A DNA stretch of 8,193 nt, from the NCBI GenBank assembly GCA_001603415.1, contig LUYY01000206.1, positions 1 to 8,193 on the forward strand, given 5' to 3'. Source of the DNA: Bacteroidales bacterium Bact_07 (GTDB lineage: Bacteria > Bacteroidota > Bacteroidia > Bacteroidales > Tenuifilaceae). The notes under the pieces were generated by a model. The model saw only the letters and a list, made by a program, of their open reading frames with translations. It made no database searches and had not been told where the DNA came from. Positions 1 to 5,603 of this stretch are shown here, in pieces (the first letter of the stretch is position 1; every line of letters starts with the position of its first letter). Made by a program: the position numbers and the translations under genes.

Positions 1-428
1 GGATCAAAGAGTGCTTTGTCGGAGTCAGGAGCAATATCTTTTCGAGCCACTACAGTATATATGGGTACTGTTCCAACCATCACGGGTGAATGCTTAAGTA
101 CTTTTTGTAATATTTGATGGAGGTCGCCCCCTGTTGATAAGTCCATAACTGAGTCGGCACCGTATTTTACCGCCACATTTAGTTTATCAAGTTCCTCGTC
201 AATGTGGCAACGTTTACCGGAAGTTCCGATGTTAGCATTTACTTTTGTTGATAAGCCTTCGCCTATTGCGCGAGCCTTAAAGGTTCGGTTTATATTCTTG
301 GGTAATACGCACCTCCCCGATGATATTTGTGAGCATAACCAGTTTGGTGATACTCCATCGTGAAGGGCGGCTTGTTCCATTTCAGGGGTAACAACCCCTC
401 TATTGGCATATTGTAGCTGCGTGTACAT
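1..428 (-). CDS. thiC: Phosphomethylpyrimidine synthase ThiC, short form, N-terminal 142 residues (cut by window edge)
   Basis: ThiC is a radical-SAM [4Fe-4S] enzyme that rearranges aminoimidazole ribotide into hydroxymethylpyrimidine phosphate, the pyrimidine half of thiamine. Seen here: the family's opening block QYANRGVVTPEME (residues 6-18), a block around KVNANIGTS (62-70), VMDLSTGGD (94-102) and GTVPIY (119-124). The C-terminal Cys cluster that binds the iron-sulfur centre lies outside the window. I chose the ATG at 428 because it keeps the conserved opening block. The next in-frame ATG (380) would remove it. With this start the protein lacks the long N-terminal extension of E. coli-type ThiC and matches the short form seen in archaea and many anaerobes. 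The first 29 bases overlap the end of thiE in another frame, which suggests translational coupling. The frame is open to the left edge with no sign of damage. Confidence 0.93.
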   Translation of the reverse strand, partial: MYTQLQYANRGVVTPEMEQAALHDGVSPNWLCSQISSGRCVLPKNINRTFKARAIGEGLSTKVNANIGTSGKRCHIDEELDKLNVAVKYGADSVMDLSTGGDLHQILQKVLKHSPVMVGTVPIYTVVARKDIAPDSDKALFD

Positions 429-1047
429 AAGCATTGATTTTTTCAATTGTCATTTTAGCACATTCATTAAAAAATTCAGTTTGCATTAGGTGTCGTACCA
501 TGGCAACGCTTGTAACACCAGTTTGTAGAACGAGGTCGAGATTTTCAGGAAAGATTCCGCCTATGGCTACAACTGGTACGGTTGAAAAGTCAACCACCTG
601 TTTCAATTGAGTAGTACCCACGGGAGGATCGGGTTTGGCTTTGGCATTTGTTGGGAAAATGGGGCCAAACCCAATATAGTCAGGTTTTTTCTTTATAGCT
701 TCTTTGGCTTGCTCAATGGAATGGGTTGATAAACCAATCTTCATATTACCCACAATCTTCCGGGCGTCTTCAATTGAAATATCATCTTGCCCTAAATGTA
801 GGTAGTCGGCATCGCAAAGTGCTGCAATATCGGGGCGATCGTTTATGACCAGATGGGTGCAGGTGCCTCGAGTAATGTTTCTGATTTCACGGGCAACACG
901 AAGCAACTCCTTGTCGTCCAAATGTTTTTCACGCAGCTGTAGCATTTTGATGCCTAACTTAACACACTGCTCTGCAATATGCGAATAGGGAAGGGTGGGG
1001 CGTGTAATTATTACATACAGCCCCATTCCCATAGGCGTTTTACTCAT
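400..1047 (-). CDS. thiE: Thiamine-phosphate synthase ThiE
   Basis: This cytosolic TIM-barrel enzyme couples hydroxymethylpyrimidine diphosphate with the thiazole phosphate (carboxylated tautomer) to give thiamine phosphate. Seen in the 215-residue protein, a normal length for the family: QLREK (37-41), VINDRPDIA (67-75, diphosphate-binding region), HLGQDD (84-89), GLSTHS (105-110), GFGPIFPT (126-133) and the phosphate-binding AIGGI (161-165). It starts one base after the thi4 stop (TAG-T-ATG), so the two are surely cotranscribed, and its 3' end overlaps thiC by 29 bp. Met6 or Met8 could also serve as start, but the ATG at 1047 fits the tight junction with thi4. The region after residue 134 (NAKAKPDPPVG) is somewhat divergent in sequence, but no key motif is missing. 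Confidence 0.95.
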   Translation of the reverse strand: MSKTPMGMGLYVIITRPTLPYSHIAEQCVKLGIKMLQLREKHLDDKELLRVAREIRNITRGTCTHLVINDRPDIAALCDADYLHLGQDDISIEDARKIVGNMKIGLSTHSIEQAKEAIKKKPDYIGFGPIFPTNAKAKPDPPVGTTQLKQVVDFSTVPVVAIGGIFPENLDLVLQTGVTSVAMVRHLMQTEFFNECAKMTIEKINAYVHAATICQ

Positions 1048-1048
1048 A

Positions 1049-1825
1049 CTATACCAATGTGTGAATTGATTTTAAAATGATTTCGGAGATTTTCTTACCC
1101 GAAAGTAGCATACCTCCAAAAATGGGTCCCATCCGGAAACTCCCGCTCACTCCATTGGCAGCCATACCCGACACAAATAGTCCCGGATATATCTCTTTTG
1201 TATTTTCAAGGGTTGTTCGTTCGGCTTCATCAACACTCATGCTGCGTTCACCAACAACTCCTCCTGTTGGAGTGTTCAAGCGGATACCGTTTTTTCGTTC
1301 TAGGATTTTCGCTACTTCGCAATCGTGCCCAGTTGCATCGAGCACTGCTTTCGAGACTACAATTATCGGGTCAACGTGTAACTTTTCACGATGTACTGGT
1401 GCCCAATTGATTACAACACCGCCCACTCGTTTATCCTGAATCACAACATCTTCAACTGATATGCAGTTCATTAGAGTTGCTCCGGCTTTGCTGGCGTGGT
1501 AAATTAAGGCAGAAGTGGCTTGAAGGGAATCAACTACATATAGTCCCTCGGTGTAAATCTTATGGTCAATTCCTAATTCTTTAGCTATATGAAGGGCTTC
1601 GTGCTGTATTACAATTTCGTTAAACATCATAGCACCGCCCCACATTCCCCCGCCAGGGGCTAACTTGCGTTCAAACAGCACTACATTCTGGCCGTTTTTT
1701 GCAAGGTAGTAAGCTGCAAGTAGGCCCGAAGGGCCTCCTCCCACAATGGCAACATCTACATTAAGGATTTTTTTGAATTTGTGGAAGTACGAATCCACAA
1801 TTCCACTTGAAATTTGATACTCCAT
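1049..1825 (-). CDS. thi4: Thi4-family thiazole synthase, His-type (sulfide-dependent)
   Basis: The enzyme makes the ADP-linked thiazole carboxylate from NAD, glycine and a sulfur source. Seen in 258 residues: a Rossmann dinucleotide-binding loop VGGGPSG (28-34) followed by acidic E52-R53, the glycine-rich GGGMWGGAMMF block (58-68), DATGHD (163-168) and the C-terminal family signature GMAANGVSGSFRMGPIFGG (220-238). At the position where yeast THI4 carries the Cys that donates its own sulfur, this protein has His150 in LHVDP. The archaeal Methanocaldococcus-type enzymes have the same residue, and they use free sulfide with Fe(II) and turn over repeatedly. Sulfide dependence here is inferred from that residue. 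It is the first gene behind a TPP riboswitch and is followed by thiE and thiC, which settles thiamine synthesis as its role. It presumably replaces ThiG/ThiS. The older name ribulose-1,5-bisphosphate isomerase-like applies to distant archaeal relatives and does not fit this context. Confidence 0.93.
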   Translation of the reverse strand: MEYQISSGIVDSYFHKFKKILNVDVAIVGGGPSGLLAAYYLAKNGQNVVLFERKLAPGGGMWGGAMMFNEIVIQHEALHIAKELGIDHKIYTEGLYVVDSLQATSALIYHASKAGATLMNCISVEDVVIQDKRVGGVVINWAPVHREKLHVDPIIVVSKAVLDATGHDCEVAKILERKNGIRLNTPTGGVVGERSMSVDEAERTTLENTKEIYPGLFVSGMAANGVSGSFRMGPIFGGMLLSGKKISEIILKSIHTLV

Positions 1826-1853
1826 AGCTTATAAGTTTTTAGTTAAACATTAT

Positions 1854-1863
1854 AAACTAGGAG
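1854..1863 (-). promoter_or_regulatory. Candidate switching strand of the TPP riboswitch expression platform
   Basis: On the transcript this leader segment reads CUCCUAGUUU. It can pair over 10 positions (nine Watson-Crick, one G-U) with AAACUAGGGG at 1976-1967, which holds most of the 5' strand of aptamer stem P1 and the start of P2. The two helices exclude each other, as expected for an expression platform. I see no terminator between aptamer and start codon, so any control would more likely act on translation. The pairing is seen in sequence; the function is inferred. Confidence 0.35.
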
Positions 1864-1898
1864 ATGCAACTTGGGTAATAGCTGTAATGAGCGAACCT

Positions 1899-1978
1899 CA
1901 AAACTTCCCTACGCAGGTATTATCCTGTTCAGGTTGTAAGGGTATTATCTCAGCCTTACTCAGGCACCCCTAGTTTTG
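1899..1978 (-). promoter_or_regulatory. TPP riboswitch (thi-box) controlling thi4-thiE-thiC
   Basis: The transcript carries the core thi-box sequence: CUGAGA (at 1953-1948), then AUAAUACCC, ACCUGA, CAGGAUAAUACCUG and GCGUAGGGAAG. Stem P1 is seven perfect pairs, CAAAACU (1978-1972) with AGUUUUG (1905-1899). P2 begins with GGGGU. P3 is very short (GCCU/AGGC around a 5-base loop), and the P5 arm is CAGG/CCUG. TPP-sensing aptamers of this class repress thiamine genes when thiamine diphosphate is plentiful. The aptamer ends 73 bases before the thi4 start codon, room enough for an expression platform. Confidence 0.95.
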
Positions 1979-1984
1979 TATATG

Positions 1985-1992
1985 CAAATGTA
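1985..1992 (-). promoter_or_regulatory. Bacteroidota-type -7 promoter element for the thiamine operon
   Basis: The minus strand reads TACATTTG, an exact match to the Bacteroidota -7 consensus TAnnTTTG. It lies just upstream of the riboswitch, so transcription would begin at about 1978-1981, essentially at the first base of stem P1. No convincing -33 TTTG is present: that region is taken by the terminator hairpin of the previous operon. The placement supports the call more than the motif alone does. Confidence 0.55.
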
Positions 1993-1993
1993 G

Positions 1994-2026
1994 AAAAAAA
2001 CGGAAACCGTTGTTTGGTTTCCGTTT
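1994..2026 (-). terminator. Intrinsic terminator of the metal-carrier operon
   Basis: A perfect 11-bp stem (AAACGGAAACC at 2026-2016 with GGTTTCCGTTT at 2008-1998) and a 7-base loop are followed by a T tract at 2000-1994. It begins 24 bases after the stop codon of the exported HMA gene and ends one base before the -7 box of the thiamine operon, so it insulates one unit from the other. Confidence 0.9.
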
Positions 2027-2050
2027 AAAATTTTTCAACAAGAATGGTAA

Positions 2051-2353
2051 TTAACCTTTTTGCTTGGTTTCCACTACCTTTGCGGTGTAACCAAGTTTCT
2101 CAATTGCTTTGGCAATTTTTTCGGGGTCGGTTTTGGTTGCATCGTATTTGATGGTCACCAACTTCTTGTCGAGTGTTGCTTCAACCTCTTTTACCCCTTT
2201 CTCAAAAACAATATCGCGCTCAATTTTTGCTTTGCACGATTGGCAATGCATATTTACCTCGAAGGTAACTGTCTTAATCTCAACTTTCTGAGCTTGAGTG
2301 GTTAACACTGCTAGTCCAAGCAGTATTACAACCATTGTAATAATTTTCTTCAT
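2051..2353 (-). CDS. Exported HMA-domain metal-binding protein (MerP-like)
   Basis: A 100-residue protein with a signal peptide (Lys-Lys start, hydrophobic core at about 4-18, probable cleavage near TTQAQ at 18-22) and a single heavy-metal-associated domain (about 26-95). The metal site is MHCQSC (35-40), the CxxC loop of the MerP/Atx1/CopZ family, which binds soft metals such as Cu(I), Hg(II) or Zn(II) through two thiolates. LGYTAKV (87-93) is the usual last strand. Its likely place is the periplasm, carrying metal between the outer-membrane receptor encoded upstream and an inner-membrane step. It is the last gene of its operon, 15 bases after a cytosolic HMA gene and followed by a strong terminator. 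MerP itself is unlikely because no mer genes are present. Which metal it binds cannot be read from the sequence. Confidence 0.88.
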   Translation of the reverse strand: MKKIITMVVILLGLAVLTTQAQKVEIKTVTFEVNMHCQSCKAKIERDIVFEKGVKEVEATLDKKLVTIKYDATKTDPEKIAKAIEKLGYTAKVVETKQKG

Positions 2354-2368
2354 ATCAATTTTTATTAG

Positions 2369-2584
2369 TTAATCCCATTTCTCAGCCGGATAGCCAAGTT
2401 CATTTAGCTTTGCCAGCGCAAGTTCTAAGTCGTTATCGTTATCATAGTCAAAGGTTACCGTTTGGGTAACCAAATCGGCTTTCACATTTGCAATCCCTTT
2501 AATGGATGCAGGTAGATTTCCCAGTATGGTGTTAACACACCCCATACATTTCATGTTCTTTACCTTTAGCTTAATTGTCTTCAT
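2369..2584 (-). CDS. Cytosolic HMA-domain metallochaperone (CopZ-like)
   Basis: A 71-residue protein that is one HMA domain with no signal peptide. The metal loop is MKCMGC (11-16), giving the MxCxxC motif of copper chaperones and of the N-terminal domains of copper P-type ATPases. LGYPAEKW (63-70) is the closing strand. CopZ/Atx1 proteins hold Cu(I) in the cytoplasm and pass it to a transporter or regulator, and that is the inferred role here. The acidic stretch DYDNDNDLE (46-54) makes this copy more acidic than the exported one. It lies between the TonB-dependent receptor (28-base gap) and the exported HMA gene (15-base gap), so the three are almost certainly cotranscribed. The two HMA proteins clearly differ in sequence and are not a recent duplication. 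Confidence 0.85.
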   Translation of the reverse strand: MKTIKLKVKNMKCMGCVNTILGNLPASIKGIANVKADLVTQTVTFDYDNDNDLELALAKLNELGYPAEKWD

Positions 2585-2612
2585 TGTTTTTTGTGTTATG
2601 GGTGATTAATTA

Positions 2613-4820
2613 TTATTTCCACATCTGCATTCTAAATCCTGCATAGAATTTTTGGCCAGTTAGTGGGCCCCAAATCTGCGATGCATCAAATGTGCTGCTC
2701 CATGGATTCTCCCATGATATAATAGGATTTTTCTGTGTAAAACCGGTGAGGTTTTCAACTCCAACATATAGGTCAAACCGACGAAACATTTTTGTAACTT
2801 GTAAATTCATGGTTACAAAAGGTTTAAACTCATTCTCATTGGGATTTAATCCAAAGTTTTTGGGCAATCTGCCGCTACCGCTGTACTGTAAGGTGTAGTC
2901 GAACTGCCATTTGCGTGATGGTGTTCTATACCCAATGGTGAACAACCCTTTATTACGACTCATCAGTGGCTTCTGCTGCAAGGTGTCGTTAATGGTTTGT
3001 TTCACATCGTTTATCCGGTAGGCTAGGGTGAGCAAAAGGTTTTTGACCGGTTCGCCAGTGAGTTCAACCTGCATGGTGTTGGAATACGATTTACCTTTCA
3101 AGTTGTAAAAGTAAACGGCAACCTTATCCCTGTCGATATCGGCTATGAACTGATTTTTAAACCACACCCTATAAACATCGGCAGTAATACTATAGGGTGC
3201 ATCATCAACCTTGAATTTTTGGTTAATGCTTATGCCTGCATTCCATGCCTCTTCTATTTTGGGGTTCTCCTCTACTACTATGTTGCGCGAACTAACAAGA
3301 AGGTTCGAGTTTTCGGCAATAAAATTGGGCGACCTATAGCCTTTCCCAGCGCTAACCCTAATGGTCAGGGTTGATATTGGTTTAATCATTCCATGTAAAC
3401 GAGGCGTGATAAGGGTGCCAAACCGGCTATTCGCGTCAACCCTAATGCCTGCCATTAGTGTAAGTATTTCAAGATATTTATAGGTGTATTCGCCATATAC
3501 ACCCTTGATTACTTCGGTTCGTTTGAACGGGGTGTTAGAGAGGGTTTCATCAAACTGGTCGTATCGGAATGTTGCGCCGCCTTTTATACTGTGGTTTGTG
3601 TTGCCAATGTAGGTTATGGCAACAAGGTTGCCGTAGTAACTAATCTGTTTGGCGTCGTACAAACGTAAACCAATGGTGGCATCCTGACCATGCACGGTTA
3701 CTGCATTAATTAGCCCGATGCTTGTATTTGGTCTATCGGCAATATATCCGATTTTGTTAAAGGCTTCGAGCAGTTGAGTTGAGTATTTAACCCCATAGGG
3801 ATTACCAACCTGCGGTTGAGTATTCTTATAAAACGATACCTGTCCAGCCAACCTATCCTCGTTCATAAACTTAATCCCAACTTGCGTTTCCCACTTTTTC
3901 ACTTGATATTTCCATCGGTTAAATAAGTGGTATTGACGGGTTAGTGGATGGTCAAGAAAACTATCGTGATTGTGGTCAATCCGGTTATCGAGCATGCTTC
4001 CATGAACCAAAAGCATTGTCGAAATTTTTGGATTTACATCGATAGTGTAGTTGGCGTTGATTTCAGCCATACCAAGCGAATTGGCGTATAGGTTGTAGTA
4101 CGATTTTTCCTCAGCCCAAGGCTTTTTATACTCAATGTTGATTTGTCCGGTTATGCTTTCGTACCCGTTGCTAACCGAAGCAGTTCCTTTGGAAACCTGA
4201 ATGGATTCCATCCATGGGCCGGGAACGTAACTCAATCCAAAGGTTGAGGCAAGTCCTCGCATGGTAGGGATGTTCTCGTATTGCATTTGGGTATAAATGC
4301 CCGCCAATCCTAGCAATTGTATTTGTTTTGCCCCTGTAATGGCATCACTGTACGATACGTCAATCGAGGCGTTGGTTTCAAAGCTTTCCGAAAGGTTGCA
4401 GCATGCGGCTCGGGTCAATTCTCCCGATGTAATAACCTGTGTTTGAATTGGATTCAACTGCTGGAAGAAGGTGTTTCCCCTGTCAGCTTTTACGGTTACA
4501 GCCTCAATGCTTAATGCTGATTTCAGAACATGCCTAAGCGGGAAACTCCTACCTGATACTTCAATCGTATCGGTTTTATAGCCGACATAGCTAATGGTAA
4601 GTTTTTTACTGTTAGCAGGTTGAAGCATGAAGAACCCTTTTGCATCGGTTGTTGTACCTATTTGGCTGTTAAGCCAAATAATAGTAGCACCCTGCAATGG
4701 TATGCTATCTCCCTTGTCGTTAAGTTCAAATACATATCCGCTTATGCTCAAGTTTTGGGCTATTAGGTCAGATATTCCTAAAAGACCTAAAAGCATTAGT
4801 AATGTTACTATTCTTTTCAT
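2613..4820 (-). CDS. TonB-dependent outer-membrane receptor with N-terminal carboxypeptidase-regulatory-like domain
   Basis: A 735-residue outer-membrane beta-barrel receptor driven by TonB. Order (numbered from the ATG at 4820): signal peptide (1-22), a CarboxypepD_reg-like beta-sandwich domain (about 25-100, including GFFMLQPA and SYVGYKTDTI), a plug domain (about 115-235, with QIQLLGLAGIY, VPGPWMESIQVSKGT and GYESITGQINIEYKKP), and a barrel to the C-terminus. The plug begins with RAACCNLSESFETN, whose adjacent Cys pair (140-141) recurs in a Bacteroidota receptor subfamily often found beside HMA proteins. A DHNHDSFLD segment resembles a calcium-type loop. The frame also opens at a GTG (4832), but the ATG at 4820 starts directly at the Lys-Arg of the signal peptide and is preferred. 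No SusD partner is present, which argues against glycan uptake. The neighbouring metal carriers suggest a metal or metal-chelate substrate (inference). Confidence 0.92.
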   Translation of the reverse strand: MKRIVTLLMLLGLLGISDLIAQNLSISGYVFELNDKGDSIPLQGATIIWLNSQIGTTTDAKGFFMLQPANSKKLTISYVGYKTDTIEVSGRSFPLRHVLKSALSIEAVTVKADRGNTFFQQLNPIQTQVITSGELTRAACCNLSESFETNASIDVSYSDAITGAKQIQLLGLAGIYTQMQYENIPTMRGLASTFGLSYVPGPWMESIQVSKGTASVSNGYESITGQINIEYKKPWAEEKSYYNLYANSLGMAEINANYTIDVNPKISTMLLVHGSMLDNRIDHNHDSFLDHPLTRQYHLFNRWKYQVKKWETQVGIKFMNEDRLAGQVSFYKNTQPQVGNPYGVKYSTQLLEAFNKIGYIADRPNTSIGLINAVTVHGQDATIGLRLYDAKQISYYGNLVAITYIGNTNHSIKGGATFRYDQFDETLSNTPFKRTEVIKGVYGEYTYKYLEILTLMAGIRVDANSRFGTLITPRLHGMIKPISTLTIRVSAGKGYRSPNFIAENSNLLVSSRNIVVEENPKIEEAWNAGISINQKFKVDDAPYSITADVYRVWFKNQFIADIDRDKVAVYFYNLKGKSYSNTMQVELTGEPVKNLLLTLAYRINDVKQTINDTLQQKPLMSRNKGLFTIGYRTPSRKWQFDYTLQYSGSGRLPKNFGLNPNENEFKPFVTMNLQVTKMFRRFDLYVGVENLTGFTQKNPIISWENPWSSTFDASQIWGPLTGQKFYAGFRMQMWK

Positions 4821-4927
4821 TTTATTCCCCACTGTTAGTGATTTGTAAAAGGTTAATACATAGCATCTAATTCAAATGCTAAAAGTAAACTAACCTGTTC
4901 GCTGGCCAATTTGTGGCTCAGTGAACT

Positions 4928-5386
4928 CTATAACAGGTGGGCTATTTTGAGCTGATGATGATCAATGCAGATTTTTTTACCCGTTGGTTTGGGTGGGGCT
5001 TTTCCCCAGTTGGGTTCATTAACCGAACTAAGGTTTTGTATGGGTTGATTTAATTCATTGTATTCGCTTAATGCCAGGTGATTTGGAATCGGTTGATTGC
5101 TCTCAACCTTTTGTAGGCCAGTAAAGTTATCGGTTTTAACCTTTAACACCTCGTTCCAGCATCCACACGATTTGCCTGCAACTTTTACTGTTTCGATGAA
5201 AGAAACTTTGCAGCTTCCTGCTTCACAGCTACTGTGTGAGTGATTGCAGCCTGTTTGAGTAAAAACAGATACCTGAATTTTGCCCTCGCATTGGCAGTGA
5301 TGAATGAAAAGGTTTAACCCACTAGCCGACAGAAGCACTAGTGCCGATAACATTATGGATAATATTTTTTGGGCTAACCTTTTCAT
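4928..5386 (-). CDS. Exported Cys/His-rich protein, HYC/CC/PP-like family
   Basis: A 152-residue protein with an N-terminal signal peptide (about 1-23, with no lipobox Cys) and eight Cys with many His. Three marks match the small Bacteroidota family named for HYC, CC and PP motifs: HHCQC soon after the signal peptide (29-33, HHC in place of HYC), SCGC (73-76, a spaced version of CC), and APPKPTG (130-136) near the C-terminus followed by the family-like ending HHQLKI. Between the first two lies an extra cluster, CNHSHSSCEAGSC (47-59), which looks able to bind a metal. The family's function is not established. It is encoded just upstream of the TonB-dependent receptor and in the same direction, so a role at the cell envelope in the same metal system is plausible. 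The family call rests on remembered motif layout and not on an alignment. Confidence 0.7.
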   Translation of the reverse strand: MKRLAQKILSIMLSALVLLSASGLNLFIHHCQCEGKIQVSVFTQTGCNHSHSSCEAGSCKVSFIETVKVAGKSCGCWNEVLKVKTDNFTGLQKVESNQPIPNHLALSEYNELNQPIQNLSSVNEPNWGKAPPKPTGKKICIDHHQLKIAHLL

Positions 5387-5413
5387 TTAAACAACCAAAT
5401 TGTATAAGCAAAA

Positions 5414-5437
5414 CAAACAAATTACCGAATTGTTTGG
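5414..5437 (-). terminator. Possible weak terminator after the feo genes
   Basis: Directly after the stop codon of the small Feo-associated gene the transcript can form an AT-rich hairpin (CCAAACAATT, loop CGGU, AAUUUGUUUG, one bulge) followed by UUUUGC. The stem is weak and the U run short, so it may reduce read-through into the metal block without ending transcription. It is also the only visible boundary in this 51-base gap; no clear promoter was found there. Confidence 0.3.
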
Positions 5438-5602
5438 CTACCCTTTGGGTTGATTTATATTTTTAATAGCACATGATCCCGATGAGCAACCTGCGCACTT
5501 ACCGGTACTTATACGTTTAGGATTAAAAATTTGGTACACACTGTAACCAAAGTATCCCAAAGCACCTAAAATTATAAGGTAAACAACTATTTCCTGTATC
5601 AT
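5438..5602 (-). CDS. FeoB-associated Cys-rich membrane protein (54 aa)
   Basis: A small gene beginning one base after the feoAB stop (TGA-T-ATG). The product has one hydrophobic segment (about 4-24, EIVVYLIILGALGYFGYSVY) and a short tail with the Cys cluster CAGCSSGSC (36-44). This matches the layout of the small Cys-rich proteins often encoded after feoB, where some bacteria have FeoC. Their exact job is not established; proposals include assisting FeoB assembly or sensing iron or redox state. By the positive-inside rule the Lys-rich Cys tail is probably cytoplasmic. The reading frame was deduced directly from the sequence: the ATG, the stop TAG at 5440-5438 and the tight spacing all agree. 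The feo block ends here. Confidence 0.85.
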   Translation of the reverse strand: MIQEIVVYLIILGALGYFGYSVYQIFNPKRISTGKCAGCSSGSCAIKNINQPKG

Positions 5603-5603
5603 A

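Noticed and set aside
1077..1439. Plus-strand open frame of 120 codons inside thi4
   Set aside because: It lies wholly antisense to a well-supported Thi4 gene, shows no family motif and reflects composition of the opposite strand.
2051..2584. The two HMA genes as a recent tandem duplication or one broken gene
   Set aside because: The proteins differ through most of their length, one has a signal peptide and the other does not, and each has its own start, stop and intact CxxC loop.
4821..4832. GTG start for the TonB-dependent receptor, four codons before the ATG
   Set aside because: The ATG at 4820 is followed at once by Lys-Arg and the hydrophobic signal peptide core. The GTG adds only four residues before a complete signal peptide.
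4848..4876. Possible promoter before the TonB receptor (TTTG, then TAACCTTT after 17 bases)
   Set aside because: The -7 element lacks the final G and the spacing is short for the Bacteroidota consensus, so it is too weak to list as a feature.
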